From Tissierellales bacterium (GTDB lineage: Bacteria; Bacillota; Clostridia; Tissierellales; VENL01), in assembly GCA_028280805.1 (NCBI GenBank), contig JANQLB010000127.1, forward strand, positions 1 through 64,000: a stretch of DNA of 64,000 nucleotides, in the 5' to 3' direction. This document shows, piece by piece, positions 37,057 through 46,271 of the stretch (the first letter of the stretch is position 1; each line of letters opens with the position of its first letter). The position numbers and the translations under genes were made by a program. The notes under the pieces were generated by a model, which did not search any database, was not told the DNA's origin, and saw nothing but the letters and a program-made list of their open reading frames with translations.

Positions 37057-38853
37057 TTAATTAATTTTATTCAAACTTTGCGTAATTCCTAAATTTACTA
37101 TCTCGTTAAGCTCAAGTTCATTAATGGTTTCTTTTTTTAATAGTCTTTCTGTTAATTTATCTAATAATTGTTTATTGTCTTTTATAATTCTTTTAGTGTC
37201 ATCATAAAGTTCTTTTAGTAATGACTTAACTCTTTGTACTATTTCTATGTTTGATGTTATATTATAGCTTGTTAATACATCATAACTGACTAATCCGGTT
37301 TCATCATCCATTCCAAATCTGCTTATCATAGCTAAAGCCATATCTGTAGCTTTCTGTAAATCATTTGATGCCCCTGTTGTAATTTTATCTTTTCCAAAAA
37401 CAATTTCTTCAGCTGCCCTGCCACCTAATGCTGTCATAATAGTATTCTTAATTTCTTCTTTAGTTCTATACATTTTATCAGGTGGAATATTCATACTAAA
37501 TCCCCCTGCTCCCTTTGTACTAGGAATTATGGTTATCTTTGTAACTCTATTTTGAGGTGAAACTAATTTTGTAACAAGTGCATGTCCCGCCTCATGGTAA
37601 GCAGTAATATTCTTTTCATCTATAGATACAACACTTCTATCCTTCTTTTCTTCTCCTGCTATAACAGTATAAAACGCCTTATCTATATGCTTCATAGTAA
37701 TATTTTTTTCATTTTCTTTAGCTGCAAGCATGGCAGATTCATTCATAAGGCTTTCAAGTTTAGCTCCGCTAAAGTATACTGTCTGATAGGCTACTTGGTA
37801 TAAATCAACATCTCTTGCTACAGGCTTATTCTTACTATAAAGTTTTAATATCTTATATCTTGCATTTACATCAGGAAGTCCTACTTCAATTTGTCTATCA
37901 AATCTACCCGGTCTTAATAATGCATCGTCAAGAGTATCTATTCTATTTGTAGCAGCAATTACAATTATTCCCTCATTGCCCTTAAATCCTGACATTTCAG
38001 TTAATAAAGCATTTAAAGTTCTATCGCTTTCATCGCTACCACCACTTGCTAATGCTCCTTTTCTTTTTTTTCCTAAGGCATCAATTTCATCGATAAATAT
38101 CACACATTTACCTGCTTCTCTAGCTCTTTTAAAAAGGTCTCTAATTCTACTAGCTCCAAGACCAGCATAGACTTGAATGAAATCTGAGCCTGTTACAGCA
38201 AAGTAGGGAACATTAGCTTCACCGGCTAAAGCCTTAGCAAGCAGAGTTTTACCTGTCCCTGGCGGACCATATAACATAACCCCTCTAGGCATTCTCGCTC
38301 CGTATCTTTCATATTTTTCTGGATTTTTAATAAAATCCACTAACTCTTTAAGACTTTCCTTTGCTTCTTGATTACCAGCTATTTCTCCAAAGGCAATTTT
38401 TGATGAGTCATTTCCTTCACTTTCTATACTTGACATTTTCGTCATCTCTTTTTCAGCAGATTTAGCCGAATTTTTATTCATAAAAAAAGCTATCCCTACA
38501 AATGCCCCAATTATGAGCACAAATGTTAATATATCTTTAACAGTAGTGTTTCCGCTACTTTCCTTTACAATAATATCTGCCATAAGAAGTTTTTCTTTAA
38601 AACCCTCAGTCCTAGGATTATCAGTGATGAAGTATTGTCCATCTTTAAGTATGCCGTTTATTTCTTCATTATCACTTAAAAAAACCTTCTGTACATCATT
38701 AGTTTCAACTTTATTTAAAAAATCAGTATATGAAATGTCAACATAGTCTTCACTGCCGTTAAGGAAATAATATGATCCTAAGCCTATTAATACTATAGCT
38801 ATAAAAACTATGATAGCAATTTTCTTTTTCCTGCTTAGATTCATAAAACTCAC
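37057..38853 (-). CDS. ftsH: ATP-dependent zinc metalloprotease FtsH
   Basis: 598 residues: two membrane helices near the N terminus (about 10-28 and 106-125) flanking a short extracytoplasmic domain, then an AAA ATPase (Walker A GPPGTGKT at 196-203, Walker B FIDEID, arginine fingers in LLRPGRFDRQ), and an M41 peptidase with zinc motif HEAGH in ITAYHEAGHALV near residue 420. It degrades damaged or unassembled membrane proteins. ATG at 38853 after AAAGGGGTGAG. No hpt or tilS neighbour of the classic ftsH locus is present, so it may be a second paralogue. Confidence 0.95.
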   Translation of the reverse strand: MSFMNLSRKKKIAIIVFIAIVLIGLGSYYFLNGSEDYVDISYTDFLNKVETNDVQKVFLSDNEEINGILKDGQYFITDNPRTEGFKEKLLMADIIVKESSGNTTVKDILTFVLIIGAFVGIAFFMNKNSAKSAEKEMTKMSSIESEGNDSSKIAFGEIAGNQEAKESLKELVDFIKNPEKYERYGARMPRGVMLYGPPGTGKTLLAKALAGEANVPYFAVTGSDFIQVYAGLGASRIRDLFKRAREAGKCVIFIDEIDALGKKRKGALASGGSDESDRTLNALLTEMSGFKGNEGIIVIAATNRIDTLDDALLRPGRFDRQIEVGLPDVNARYKILKLYSKNKPVARDVDLYQVAYQTVYFSGAKLESLMNESAMLAAKENEKNITMKHIDKAFYTVIAGEEKKDRSVVSIDEKNITAYHEAGHALVTKLVSPQNRVTKITIIPSTKGAGGFSMNIPPDKMYRTKEEIKNTIMTALGGRAAEEIVFGKDKITTGASNDLQKATDMALAMISRFGMDDETGLVSYDVLTSYNITSNIEIVQRVKSLLKELYDDTKRIIKDNKQLLDKLTERLLKKETINELELNEIVNLGITQSLNKIN

Positions 38854-39066
38854 CCCTTTCCAGTTTACATAATATCAGGATTTTATTTTAACATATTCTT
38901 CAGTTGTTGTCAATTGGCTAAATTCATCCATTTTCATCTTCATAAAATAAGTTTATTTTTTAAAACTAACCCCTTTTATTTTTAATAGTTTCTTTTTTTT
39001 GACATAATAAAACTAATAAATATTGTAAAAAATACTCATGTGAATAAAGAAAGGAGAGAAAAGTTT

Positions 39067-39270
39067 ATGGCATGGAAAAGAGGAAAAGTTAGATTTGATG
39101 ATGGATCTGAATATGACGCTGAATTATTAATGCACAATGGAGAAGTTTGGAATATGAAAATTCATAAGGATGGTAAGGTTATTCAACAGATTGATGCTGA
39201 AAAATTTGCTTCAGAGTTAGGTACAACACCTGAAAAAATTTATCCTTTTACCTATGATATTTCTGATTAA
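39067..39270 (+). CDS. Small conserved-looking protein of unknown function
   Basis: 67 residues, MAWKRGKVRFDDGSEYDAEL followed by a charged segment (MHNGEVWNMKIHKDGKV) and an acidic tail. I chose the ATG at 39067, 8 bases after AAAGGAGAG; the ORF-track start adds nine residues within that ribosome site. A terminator follows. The beta-strand-rich pattern resembles a small SH3-like or DUF-type fold. No family recognised. Confidence 0.6.
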   Translation: MAWKRGKVRFDDGSEYDAELLMHNGEVWNMKIHKDGKVIQQIDAEKFASELGTTPEKIYPFTYDISD

Positions 39271-39274
39271 AAAA

Positions 39275-39311
39275 ATGGCGGCAATCATTATGCCGTCATT
39301 CTTTTATTTTA
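39275..39311 (+). terminator. Terminator after the small gene
   Basis: ATGGCGGCA pairs with TGCCGTCAT (one mismatch), then TCTTTTATTTT. Confidence 0.65.
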
Positions 39312-39331
39312 TAAAACTTACTGTTTATTTG

Positions 39332-39535
39332 TTAATAATAGAAAAACCCTCTTCTACCAAAACGCGGTCTAAATCCAAAGCCCGGTCCATATCCAAAACC
39401 CGGCCTAAATCCAAAACCCGGTCCATATCCGAAGCCTGGCCTAAATCCAAAACCCGGTCCATATCCAAAGCCCGGTCTAAATCCAAAACCCGGTCCAAAT
39501 CTAGGTTGTTGAGCATATACACCTGTATTATACAT
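39332..39535 (-). CDS. Gly/Phe/Pro/Arg-rich repeat protein
   Basis: 67 residues, [20 protein letters not shown] then an alternating PGFGYG and PGFGFR array and a short basic end ([10 protein letters not shown]). I chose the ATG at 39535, 5 bases after GGAGGTGA. Such Gly/aromatic low-complexity proteins are common as spore coat or surface components and may phase separate or cross-link. The three other-frame ORFs over this array are shadows. No homology claim beyond composition. Confidence 0.65.
   Translation of the reverse strand: MYNTGVYAQQPRFGPGFGFRPGFGYGPGFGFRPGFGYGPGFGFRPGFGYGPGFGFRPRFGRRGFFYY
39366..39503. repeat. 18-bp tandem repeat array
   Basis: About 7.7 copies of an 18-base unit in two alternating variants (ending CCAAAGCCC or CCAAAACCC after GGTCTAAAT or GGTCCATAT), giving a 36-bp higher-order unit. 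It encodes the [12 protein letters not shown] protein repeat. Copy number is likely to vary by slippage. Confidence 0.9.
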
Positions 39536-39944
39536 TAAAGTCACCTCCATTTTTATCAAGTGCTTTCTTATATAATAAAATATGTATTTCTATACAATCT
39601 GCTACAGTTTTTGTTTAAGTACAATATGAATTAGTTTTAAATATTAGTTTATTAGAATTATTTTAAAATTATCGTGCAGTTTGATATTATAAATAAAACA
39701 GCTAATATATTAATAAAATATCTTATTCTTATCTCAAATCCAGAAAGCTTAACATAACAATACATTCAATTCAATAAAATGAAGTAGAAAAATTAAATAA
39801 GTATATTAACAAAAATGAAGCTAAGTAACATAACATAATCCTGCGATCGAAAAATACGATAAATAACAATTATATTTTTCTAATCGCAGGATTATAAGTT
39901 TGTTTACACGTTTTTCATTTGTTGTTTTATAAAATTATTTGATG
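39536..39944. other. Intergenic region with one long hairpin
   Basis: About 400 AT-rich bases without an ORF. Apart from the long inverted repeat at 39835-39895 nothing is recognised. It holds the promoter of the FGYGP gene. Confidence 0.5.
39835..39895. repeat. 61-bp nested inverted repeat
   Basis: ATAATCCTGCGAT and ATCGCAGGATTAT form a 13-bp perfect stem; the next bases (GAAAAATA/TATTTTTC) also pair, leaving a loop of about 15. The stem is GC-richer than its surroundings. Possible roles are terminator for the gene at 39945 (no T run follows), RNA stabiliser or mobile-element remnant. Confidence 0.7.
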
Positions 39945-40295
39945 CTATTTAGCTTCTTTAATACTTTGTATAAAAGTAATCTTTTCAAGTAATTTTTCTT
40001 TTCCTAATCTTTTAACTTGGTTAGTTGTAATAGCAGAATCTATAACAATAGAATATCTTTTAGCAAAAGGAGTACTTACATAGACATTAATTGCTTTCTC
40101 TTGTAATGGTACAACATCTTGTGCAGAAGGTTTTTGATCTTTTGCATCAATAATCAAAGTATACTCTTTAGGATTAATAGTTTTTATTTTTTCCTCTAAT
40201 TCATCTAAAAACGCAATTGCTTCTTCCTTCTTAAACATACCTGAAGCATTAACTTCAAACCTTTTTTGTAATGAATTAACATTAATTTTATACAT
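39945..40295 (-). CDS. STAS/SpoIIAA-like small protein
   Basis: 116 residues, one alpha/beta domain: KINVNSLQKRFEVNASGMFKKEEAIAFLDELEEKI, then EYTLIIDAKDQKP, an RYSIVIDS strand and a final helix. The strand-helix order resembles SpoIIAA/STAS proteins and matches, at low identity, the protein at 52099-52464, so the two look like paralogues. A Ser/Thr phospho-site equivalent is not obvious. ATG at 40295 after TTGGAGGAATA. Function unknown; anti-anti-sigma or scaffold roles are possible. Confidence 0.6.
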   Translation of the reverse strand: MYKINVNSLQKRFEVNASGMFKKEEAIAFLDELEEKIKTINPKEYTLIIDAKDQKPSAQDVVPLQEKAINVYVSTPFAKRYSIVIDSAITTNQVKRLGKEKLLEKITFIQSIKEAK

Positions 40296-40469
40296 TTTTA
40301 TTCCTCCAATTTTTATATTTTAAAAACTATACTTATCCTATGAATATTTGTAAAGCATAAAAGTAAAATCTTAATTTTGAAATATTGCTGTATTCTTAAA
40401 TATTATGTATTATAATTTATTTTATTATAGGGTAAAAGCTTTATTAAATACACATAGTAAAATAAAATA

Positions 40470-41252
40470 CTATATATCATACTCGGGTTTTAATGCCTTA
40501 TATAAAATTCTACAATCTGTTGCTACTTCTTTTGGTATTTTACTAAAGATTTCAACACTTGAATATTCTTTAAGTATAGGCATGTCATGCTTGTCTATAA
40601 CTAAATGAAAATCGTGATAATCTGTAAGTACTTTTGATGATTTTATATTTGTAGCTTCAGCAAAAACTCCCTTATAACCATTTTCTTTTCCCTTTTTCAT
40701 AATCAATTCCACTAGCTTAGCAATAACATAACTTTTGAATTTTCCAAGTCTTGAACCAGCCATAAAAGCATGTACATATTCATTTTTCTCAACCTTTTTA
40801 CCTGTTTTATACTCTATAGTGCTAATAAACCTCTCGTTTATCTCTCCCAAAAATTCCATTACTTTATTCATAGGAGATAAACTGCCTTCAAAGATAGGAG
40901 CTTCTTCATCTGGATTGAAATTTTCACATGCAACAACAGCAACAACTCTGTCAATTGTTTTATCTTTTGCTACAAAAGATAAACCGTCATTAACAGATGC
41001 TTTAAGATATTCTAAAACGAATTGAAACATATCATCTTTAGATAATCCACAAGCTTTGACCATCGGTTCATAAATTTCCTTCCCAGATATATCCATTCCA
41101 GTAAATGTTTCAGCGAGGCATTTTACAGAATCTAAAATTAGTTCTTCGTCGTTTTCTTCTAAAACTTCATACTTTAAATTTAATTGTGATGGTGATTCTA
41201 AATGTAGAGTAATATCAGGAAAAGGTTTTTCTTTTATTAATACAGTATCCAA
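40470..41252 (-). CDS. GNAT-like acetyltransferase under c-di-GMP riboswitch control
   Basis: 260 residues, no signal peptide. The domain layout (KDKTIDRVVAVVACENFNPDE, AFMAGSRLGKFKSYVIAKLVELI, YKGVFAEATNIKSSKVLTDYHDF) resembles GNAT N-acetyltransferases, including the Arg/Gly P-loop-like segment and the AT-N-SSKVL region, though the match is moderate. The TTG at 41252 follows AGGAGGTGATATACG, a near-perfect ribosome site. The 5' leader carries the class I c-di-GMP riboswitch and a terminator, so expression should follow c-di-GMP level. Substrate unknown. Confidence 0.65.
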   Translation of the reverse strand: MDTVLIKEKPFPDITLHLESPSQLNLKYEVLEENDEELILDSVKCLAETFTGMDISGKEIYEPMVKACGLSKDDMFQFVLEYLKASVNDGLSFVAKDKTIDRVVAVVACENFNPDEEAPIFEGSLSPMNKVMEFLGEINERFISTIEYKTGKKVEKNEYVHAFMAGSRLGKFKSYVIAKLVELIMKKGKENGYKGVFAEATNIKSSKVLTDYHDFHLVIDKHDMPILKEYSSVEIFSKIPKEVATDCRILYKALKPEYDI

Positions 41253-41349
41253 CGTATATCACCTCCTTTGTAATTTTTTATGGATATGTTGTCTAATGTT
41301 TTGGAATATGTTAGATTAGATGTGCTGGTATAAATTGGATTTTGTGAGA

Positions 41350-41382
41350 GATAAAAATAACAACTACATTAATGCAGTTGCC
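41350..41382 (-). terminator. Riboswitch-linked terminator
   Basis: Minus-strand CAACTGCATTAATGTAGTTG is a 9-bp hairpin followed by TTATTTTTATC. The preceding AGGCAAC can instead pair with GUUGCCU at the 3' end of the riboswitch aptamer, the layout expected of an expression platform. Ligand binding would keep GUUGCC in the aptamer and favour termination (OFF switch), by inference. Confidence 0.75.
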
Positions 41383-41403
41383 TTTATAAATATAATAATA
41401 TCT

Positions 41404-41482
41404 AGGCAACCTGGCAATCATAGGAACTGCTTTCCCTTAGACCCATAGCTTTGCGACCCTGTTTTTCAACAGGTGTGCCATT
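41404..41482 (-). promoter_or_regulatory. Class I c-di-GMP riboswitch (GEMM)
   Basis: The minus strand shows the GEMM-I core: GGCACACCTGTTGAAAAACA hairpin with GAAA tetraloop, then GGUCGCAAAGC, then GGGUCUAAGGG (tetraloop receptor side), and ATTGCCAGGTTGCC closing P1. The CGCAAAGC and CUAA elements are the hallmark residues that bind c-di-GMP. It is followed by a terminator and by the GNAT-like gene. The order promoter-aptamer-terminator-gene is complete. Confidence 0.88.
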
Positions 41483-41490
41483 TTCTAAGT

Positions 41491-41496
41491 ATTATA
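41491..41496 (-). promoter_or_regulatory. -10 box of the riboswitch transcript
   Basis: TATAAT on the minus strand, about 9 bases before the aptamer. The matching -35 (TGATAT) is weak. Confidence 0.5.
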
Positions 41497-41608
41497 TGAT
41501 ATTTCGTTACATTATATCATTTTTAGTAATAATTATCAACTAATTAAACAAAATTAATTACAATAAAAAAATATTCTATTATTTTTTTTATTTATATTGT
41601 CTAAGTAT

Positions 41609-41648
41609 AAAAAAAAGAGTAGCAGATTAAAACTTGCTACTCTTTTTT
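41609..41648. terminator. Bidirectional terminator between the S9 peptidase and the riboswitch
   Basis: AAAAGAGTAGCA and TTGCTACTCTTTT form a strong stem with T runs on both sides. It ends the S9 transcript on the minus strand. The rest of 41521-41769 is AT-rich and holds no gene. Confidence 0.8.
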
Positions 41649-41769
41649 AACTATTTTATAGACATTTGAGTTCCAATTTTACTTTATTCAAAAAAAATAT
41701 ATAAAGATTGACTTTAAGTATTTAAATTTGTTAAGCAATTTGTATATATTTTGTTTTGAACTTAGATGT

Positions 41770-43770
41770 CTATAGATACAGATTAAACCAATCTGTAATT
41801 TCTCTTAGTCTTCTAATACGCTGCTTTGGTTTTCCACCTCTACTTAATTCATGGTTTTCTCCTCTAAACATTACTAGCTTTGACTCTACGCCATAATATT
41901 TCAACGCAGTAAACATCTGTAGACCTTCTACTACCCAGCAACGATAATCTTCCTCTGAATGAATAAATAAAGTAGGTGTTTTAACTTTGTCCGCATACTT
42001 AAGTGGTGAATGATACCAAAGTTTTTCTTGGTTATCCCAAGGTGTGCCTGCATTTTGATCTTCTACAAAATAGTATCCAATATCTGTCGTACAGAATTTA
42101 GAAATCCAATTTGATATACTACGTTGAGATGCTGCTGCCTTAAATCGGTCAGTATGACCAATAATCCAATTTGTCATAAATCCACCATAAGAACCTCCAG
42201 TAACACCAATTCTCCCTTTATCAATAAAAGGATATTTTTCTAAAACAGCATCTGTAAATTTCATAATATCATCATAATCTATTGTTCCATACTTTCCTCG
42301 AATATCTGCAAACTCATTTCCTTTTCCGTCACTTCCTCTTGGATTACAGAAAAATACAACATACCCCTGACTTGCCCAATACTGCATCTCATGAAAGAAG
42401 ATTTCTCCGTATACAGTCTTTGGTCCACCATGAATATCTAAAATACCAGGATATTTTTTTCCTTCTTCAAAATCTACAGGCTTCATTACCCATCCATCAA
42501 TTTGAACTCCGGAATCCGTTTTAACACTAATATTTTCTAAAGCTGCAACCTTTCTTTCTTGTATTAACCGCTCATTAAACTTGGTTAGCTGTATTTCTTT
42601 ATTATCTTCCAGCTTATAAATCTCTTGAAGTTTCATACCTCTAAAGGCAATGAATAACACATCTCCATCTATAACAGCAAAATCATCTACAGAACCTTTT
42701 TGGGAAATTACTTTCTCAATAGTTCCATTTATATCAATCTTATTTAAAAATGCACTGTTCTTTTCGGTTGTTAAGAAGTACAAATATTCCCCGTCTATTT
42801 TCATTTGACCTCCAGAACCAAGTCGTGAATCAGTACCTACAGAATTTCTTGCGGCATAATCAAAATCAGGAGTAATACATTTTCTTTCTTTTGAATTAAT
42901 ATTAATTAAATAGAACTTACCATTCTGGTTTATACCATATTTTTTCATGTTATTACCTATACAAATCAACTGACTTTCTGTAAGAAAATATACATTGTTA
43001 TACCTAAATTTTTCAATGGGAGTTACCTGTTCTATTTTTGCAGTTGCCAAATCAGATATATAGATTGTATTTTGTATCTCCATCTTATCAGTAAAGCTGT
43101 TTCCAATGAATACAACTTTTGTTTTTTCTTTATTTAATTCAAATCCTTCTACATTTAACTCTTTGTCTGTTAATACTTGAACATTACCAGTATCTAAAGA
43201 ATATATACAGAGTGTATGTCTATTTTTATTAGTAAATCCTAAACCATTTCCCCAAAATGGAATCTCTTCTAATATCTCATAATCTTTTTCTTCTTTTCTT
43301 CTCTTTAATTCTTCTTTTTTATCAGTTTCACTTAGTTTAGTTATATCTTTATTAAATGGATTAAATAAACACTTAAAGATATACTTATTGTCATCAAGCT
43401 GTTTAATCTCTTTTACGTTGTATGGAATTTTAAATGCTTTCTGAGCCTCTCCTCCATTAACAGAAATCTTATAGAACTGTGTAAATTCCTCACCTTTTTC
43501 TTTTTTATCTTTATTCTTAGAGTCTCTTAAACCTGTGAAAAGAATATGCTGACTATCCTCCATCCATATGAAGTTGGACTCTTTGTTAGAAGCTGTTAGT
43601 TGAAAATAACTATTATCATGTATGTTATACAGCCATAAATTTGATGAATAATTATTATCCTCTACATTTGCTTGAGAAACTACAAAACAAGCATATTTAC
43701 CATCTGGTGAATACTTAATTGCAGATAAAAACTTAAAATTAATAAACTCGTCTAACTGAATCTTTTTCAT
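41770..43770 (-). CDS. S9-family prolyl oligopeptidase/acylaminoacyl-peptidase-like
   Basis: 666 residues: N-terminal beta-propeller with repeated WLYNIHDN-type and YSLDTGNV-type blades (about 1-400), then an alpha/beta hydrolase (about 415-666). The catalytic Ser is in GVTGGSYGGFMTNW, Asp in HSEEDYRCW, and His in GENHELSRGG; GxSxGG and the HGGP oxyanion motif (DIHGGPKTV) are clear. No signal peptide, so it acts on small peptides in the cytosol. ATG at 43770 after AAAGGAGG. Single gene. Confidence 0.92.
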   Translation of the reverse strand: MKKIQLDEFINFKFLSAIKYSPDGKYACFVVSQANVEDNNYSSNLWLYNIHDNSYFQLTASNKESNFIWMEDSQHILFTGLRDSKNKDKKEKGEEFTQFYKISVNGGEAQKAFKIPYNVKEIKQLDDNKYIFKCLFNPFNKDITKLSETDKKEELKRRKEEKDYEILEEIPFWGNGLGFTNKNRHTLCIYSLDTGNVQVLTDKELNVEGFELNKEKTKVVFIGNSFTDKMEIQNTIYISDLATAKIEQVTPIEKFRYNNVYFLTESQLICIGNNMKKYGINQNGKFYLININSKERKCITPDFDYAARNSVGTDSRLGSGGQMKIDGEYLYFLTTEKNSAFLNKIDINGTIEKVISQKGSVDDFAVIDGDVLFIAFRGMKLQEIYKLEDNKEIQLTKFNERLIQERKVAALENISVKTDSGVQIDGWVMKPVDFEEGKKYPGILDIHGGPKTVYGEIFFHEMQYWASQGYVVFFCNPRGSDGKGNEFADIRGKYGTIDYDDIMKFTDAVLEKYPFIDKGRIGVTGGSYGGFMTNWIIGHTDRFKAAASQRSISNWISKFCTTDIGYYFVEDQNAGTPWDNQEKLWYHSPLKYADKVKTPTLFIHSEEDYRCWVVEGLQMFTALKYYGVESKLVMFRGENHELSRGGKPKQRIRRLREITDWFNLYL

Positions 43771-44282
43771 TATATAAAACCTCCTTTTATAATTTTATAA
43801 AACTAAATTAAACTTTATTATATTATTAAACCATATCTTTTTAAAAAAATTTCTTTTTGTACTCCCAGTAATACTATCAATATCTGAATAATAAGGTCTG
43901 AATATTTTAGTAATAACAATAATAAATTTTAATATTGTAAATACTCACAGTGATATGAACATTATTTTAATAAGTAATTTAAACATACCTTTCAAAATAT
44001 TGTCACTTATCCTCTAATATTTAGCTGTCTCGAATTATTATTATAATATTTTGAATTCTTTGTAAATATTTAAATTCCTGCTAAAATCAGCTTTTTTACT
44101 TCGAATTTTTGTAACACATACTTTGGAATGTTGAGTTTTACTAGCATTTTAGCTTTTTTAAATAAATTTATTGAAATTAATAGAATTTAAATATTTGATT
44201 TTGATAAGTTTATTATAAGAAATGATAGTAGTATAAGATAAATATTTTTAAGATTTTATTTAAAACAGTAGCTTAACAATAT
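43771..44282. other. AT-rich intergenic region
   Basis: About 510 bases without recognisable gene, riboswitch or RNA; mostly A/T runs. It separates the S9 peptidase from a doubtful short ORF and the orphan kinase. Confidence 0.5.
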
Positions 44283-44489
44283 TTAAAATTGATATTGGAG
44301 AAATTTATCAATACTATTTGGAGTAGGCAGTATAGAAAAATCATAATTATCTAAGTTATCATATGTAACTACGAAAATATAATTATTGATAATATGGTAA
44401 TCAAGCTTATTATATGACTGTAAATCTAAAGATTTAAACGGATGTTTCTTAAATTTCTTATAATATATATTAAAATCTACATCAGTCAA
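44283..44489 (-). CDS. Doubtful 68-residue ORF
   Basis: Encodes MTDVDFNIYYKKFKKHPFKS followed by a Tyr/Asn-rich stretch. There is no ribosome binding site before the ATG, only a short inverted repeat (GTCAAG/CTTGAC) around the start. Codon content is AT-driven. It may be a gene fragment or chance ORF; I rate it low. Confidence 0.2.
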   Translation of the reverse strand: MTDVDFNIYYKKFKKHPFKSLDLQSYNKLDYHIINNYIFVVTYDNLDNYDFSILPTPNSIDKFLQYQF

Positions 44490-44576
44490 GAATAATTTAT
44501 ACTTGACTTTTTCTAATGATAGAACTAATTACCCATTTTTATCTCAATTAACCATTCAGCGTTTAAATTATTTAAT

Positions 44577-46271
44577 CTATCCTTCTATAGTATAAAGCTC
44601 CTTACTATCAGGAATTGTTACTATAAAATTATTACCTTCTTCATTTACTATCAAATCAACAGTTCCTTCATATTTACTGAGAATTTTTTTAATAATATAT
44701 AGCCCCAATCCATTTCCTCTAGTACCTTTAGTACTAAATCCCTTATTAAAAATCTTCTGTCGAATTGACTCAGGTATAATAGGGGTATTGTTAAATACTT
44801 CAAAAATATAATTTCCTAGATAATAATTAATTTTAATCTTTAATAGTTTATTTTCTTCTTCTGAATTGATTAATGCAAACATTGCATTATTAGTTAAATT
44901 AATTACTATCTTTATTAATTCATTAATTGTAACAGGCAACTCATCTGTAAGCTTTGTAGTTTCAACTTCTACTTTAATATTTTCTTTCCTTGCTTCAGTA
45001 ATTATCATGTTTAAAATTACCTCTAACTCCGGTACACCAATTTCAAATTCCTTAGTAATATTCGTTCCTTCTTTAACAACGTTCCTTAAATATTGTACGG
45101 CACGTTCTTGATAATTCATCTCCAACAACCCTTGAATAATTTGTAAATGATTCATAAAATCATGCTTATAAATCCTAAGCTTATCGTTAACCTTTTCACT
45201 AAGAGTTAATCTATAATCTATTATTTCCTTTTGAACTATAGTCTTAGAAAATGCCAGGGTTTGCAAAATGATAACGATTGATACTATAGTACTTACGAAA
45301 CCTAATACCAAAAGAATTCCTCTTAACCCGTTTTGAGTTGACCCAATCAAACTATTTAAAGGCACTAAACTTACTAAATACCATTTAATGGATTCGATCA
45401 TACTAACTCCCATAACCATTTTTTTATCGTCAATTACTACTTCCTTCATTTTTAGATTTGTGTCATTTTTATAAAAAGATGTAATTAAATCTTTATTAAT
45501 ATCTATTGATGATGAACCTATTATTGGGGTAAAATTTTGATTATAGATAGAGATTTTATTATCCTTAACTAAAGCTGTACTTCCATCACTATCTAAATCT
45601 ATCAGTTTTTCTTGATTGATATATGCAAAAAAATACCCAACCGTATTATCCTCATTTTCGTTATCTAATTCATTATCAGAATCGCTTCTCATATCATAAG
45701 GAATGATATGAGAAATATCCCTAAAAAGAATAAGTTTTTTTTCTTTAACTCCTTTTTCACATTCAACATAAGTATTAAATAATACTTCTTCTATTTCACT
45801 TGATATAGAGTCTTTATGCTTTAAGCCTTCCATTAGCATATTCTGATTAAATTTTAACAACCCTTTAGCTGAATAAATTCTTCCATCGTTAATATAACAA
45901 AATGCATCATCAATATAAAAATTATTTTCTACAACCTCACGAAGCTTTTGTGTTATATGATTGTCAATCTTATCCTGATAATTAGGAGCAACTGTTTTAT
46001 ATTTAGAAATTGAAGCTCCTACTGCTAGGTCGTCCGTAAACTCTTTTACAGAATTTATAATTCCTGTGAGTTTTAACTCTACAGTCTCTGTTGTTTTTTT
46101 AAGAACATTCTTTAATACTATAATTTTTTCTTGTTTCACAACTTCTATAGTACGTGAATGAATAAAATAGATATTTAAAATGATAGGTAAAAAAATCAGA
46201 AGAATAAATAAAGCTATCCATTTTTTCCTTTCTGTAGTATCTACAATTATTCTTTTAAAAAGGCTGTTCAA
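44577..46271 (-). CDS. Orphan sensor histidine kinase with Spo0B-type helix
   Basis: 564 residues. A first membrane helix (about 12-33) and a second (about 320-345) flank an extracytoplasmic sensory domain (Cache-like, judged by size). The cytoplasmic part has the SPOB_a-type helix with phospho-His (YKHDFMNHLQIIQGLLEM) and a HATPase with N box (IVINLTNNAMFALI) and G2 GTRGNGLGLYIIKKIL. The start is TTG at 46271, 6 bases after GAGGTG; the ORF-track GTG lies within the ribosome site. No response regulator is adjacent. DcuS/CitA or Agr-type kinases have this layout; the signal is unknown. Confidence 0.88.
   Translation of the reverse strand: MNSLFKRIIVDTTERKKWIALFILLIFLPIILNIYFIHSRTIEVVKQEKIIVLKNVLKKTTETVELKLTGIINSVKEFTDDLAVGASISKYKTVAPNYQDKIDNHITQKLREVVENNFYIDDAFCYINDGRIYSAKGLLKFNQNMLMEGLKHKDSISSEIEEVLFNTYVECEKGVKEKKLILFRDISHIIPYDMRSDSDNELDNENEDNTVGYFFAYINQEKLIDLDSDGSTALVKDNKISIYNQNFTPIIGSSSIDINKDLITSFYKNDTNLKMKEVVIDDKKMVMGVSMIESIKWYLVSLVPLNSLIGSTQNGLRGILLVLGFVSTIVSIVIILQTLAFSKTIVQKEIIDYRLTLSEKVNDKLRIYKHDFMNHLQIIQGLLEMNYQERAVQYLRNVVKEGTNITKEFEIGVPELEVILNMIITEARKENIKVEVETTKLTDELPVTINELIKIVINLTNNAMFALINSEEENKLLKIKINYYLGNYIFEVFNNTPIIPESIRQKIFNKGFSTKGTRGNGLGLYIIKKILSKYEGTVDLIVNEEGNNFIVTIPDSKELYTIEG

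Noticed and set aside
39366-39503. Possible CRISPR array
   Set aside because: Units of 18 bp are contiguous with no unique spacers and encode a repeat protein.
39254-39538. Plus-strand ORF with SKTRS repeats and the other repeat-rich ORF in the same area
   Set aside because: They are other-frame readings of the 18-bp repeat array; only the minus-strand frame has a GGAGGTGA site and a sensible protein.
44283-44489. 68-residue ORF as a confident gene
   Set aside because: No ribosome site and AT-driven codons; listed as doubtful only.
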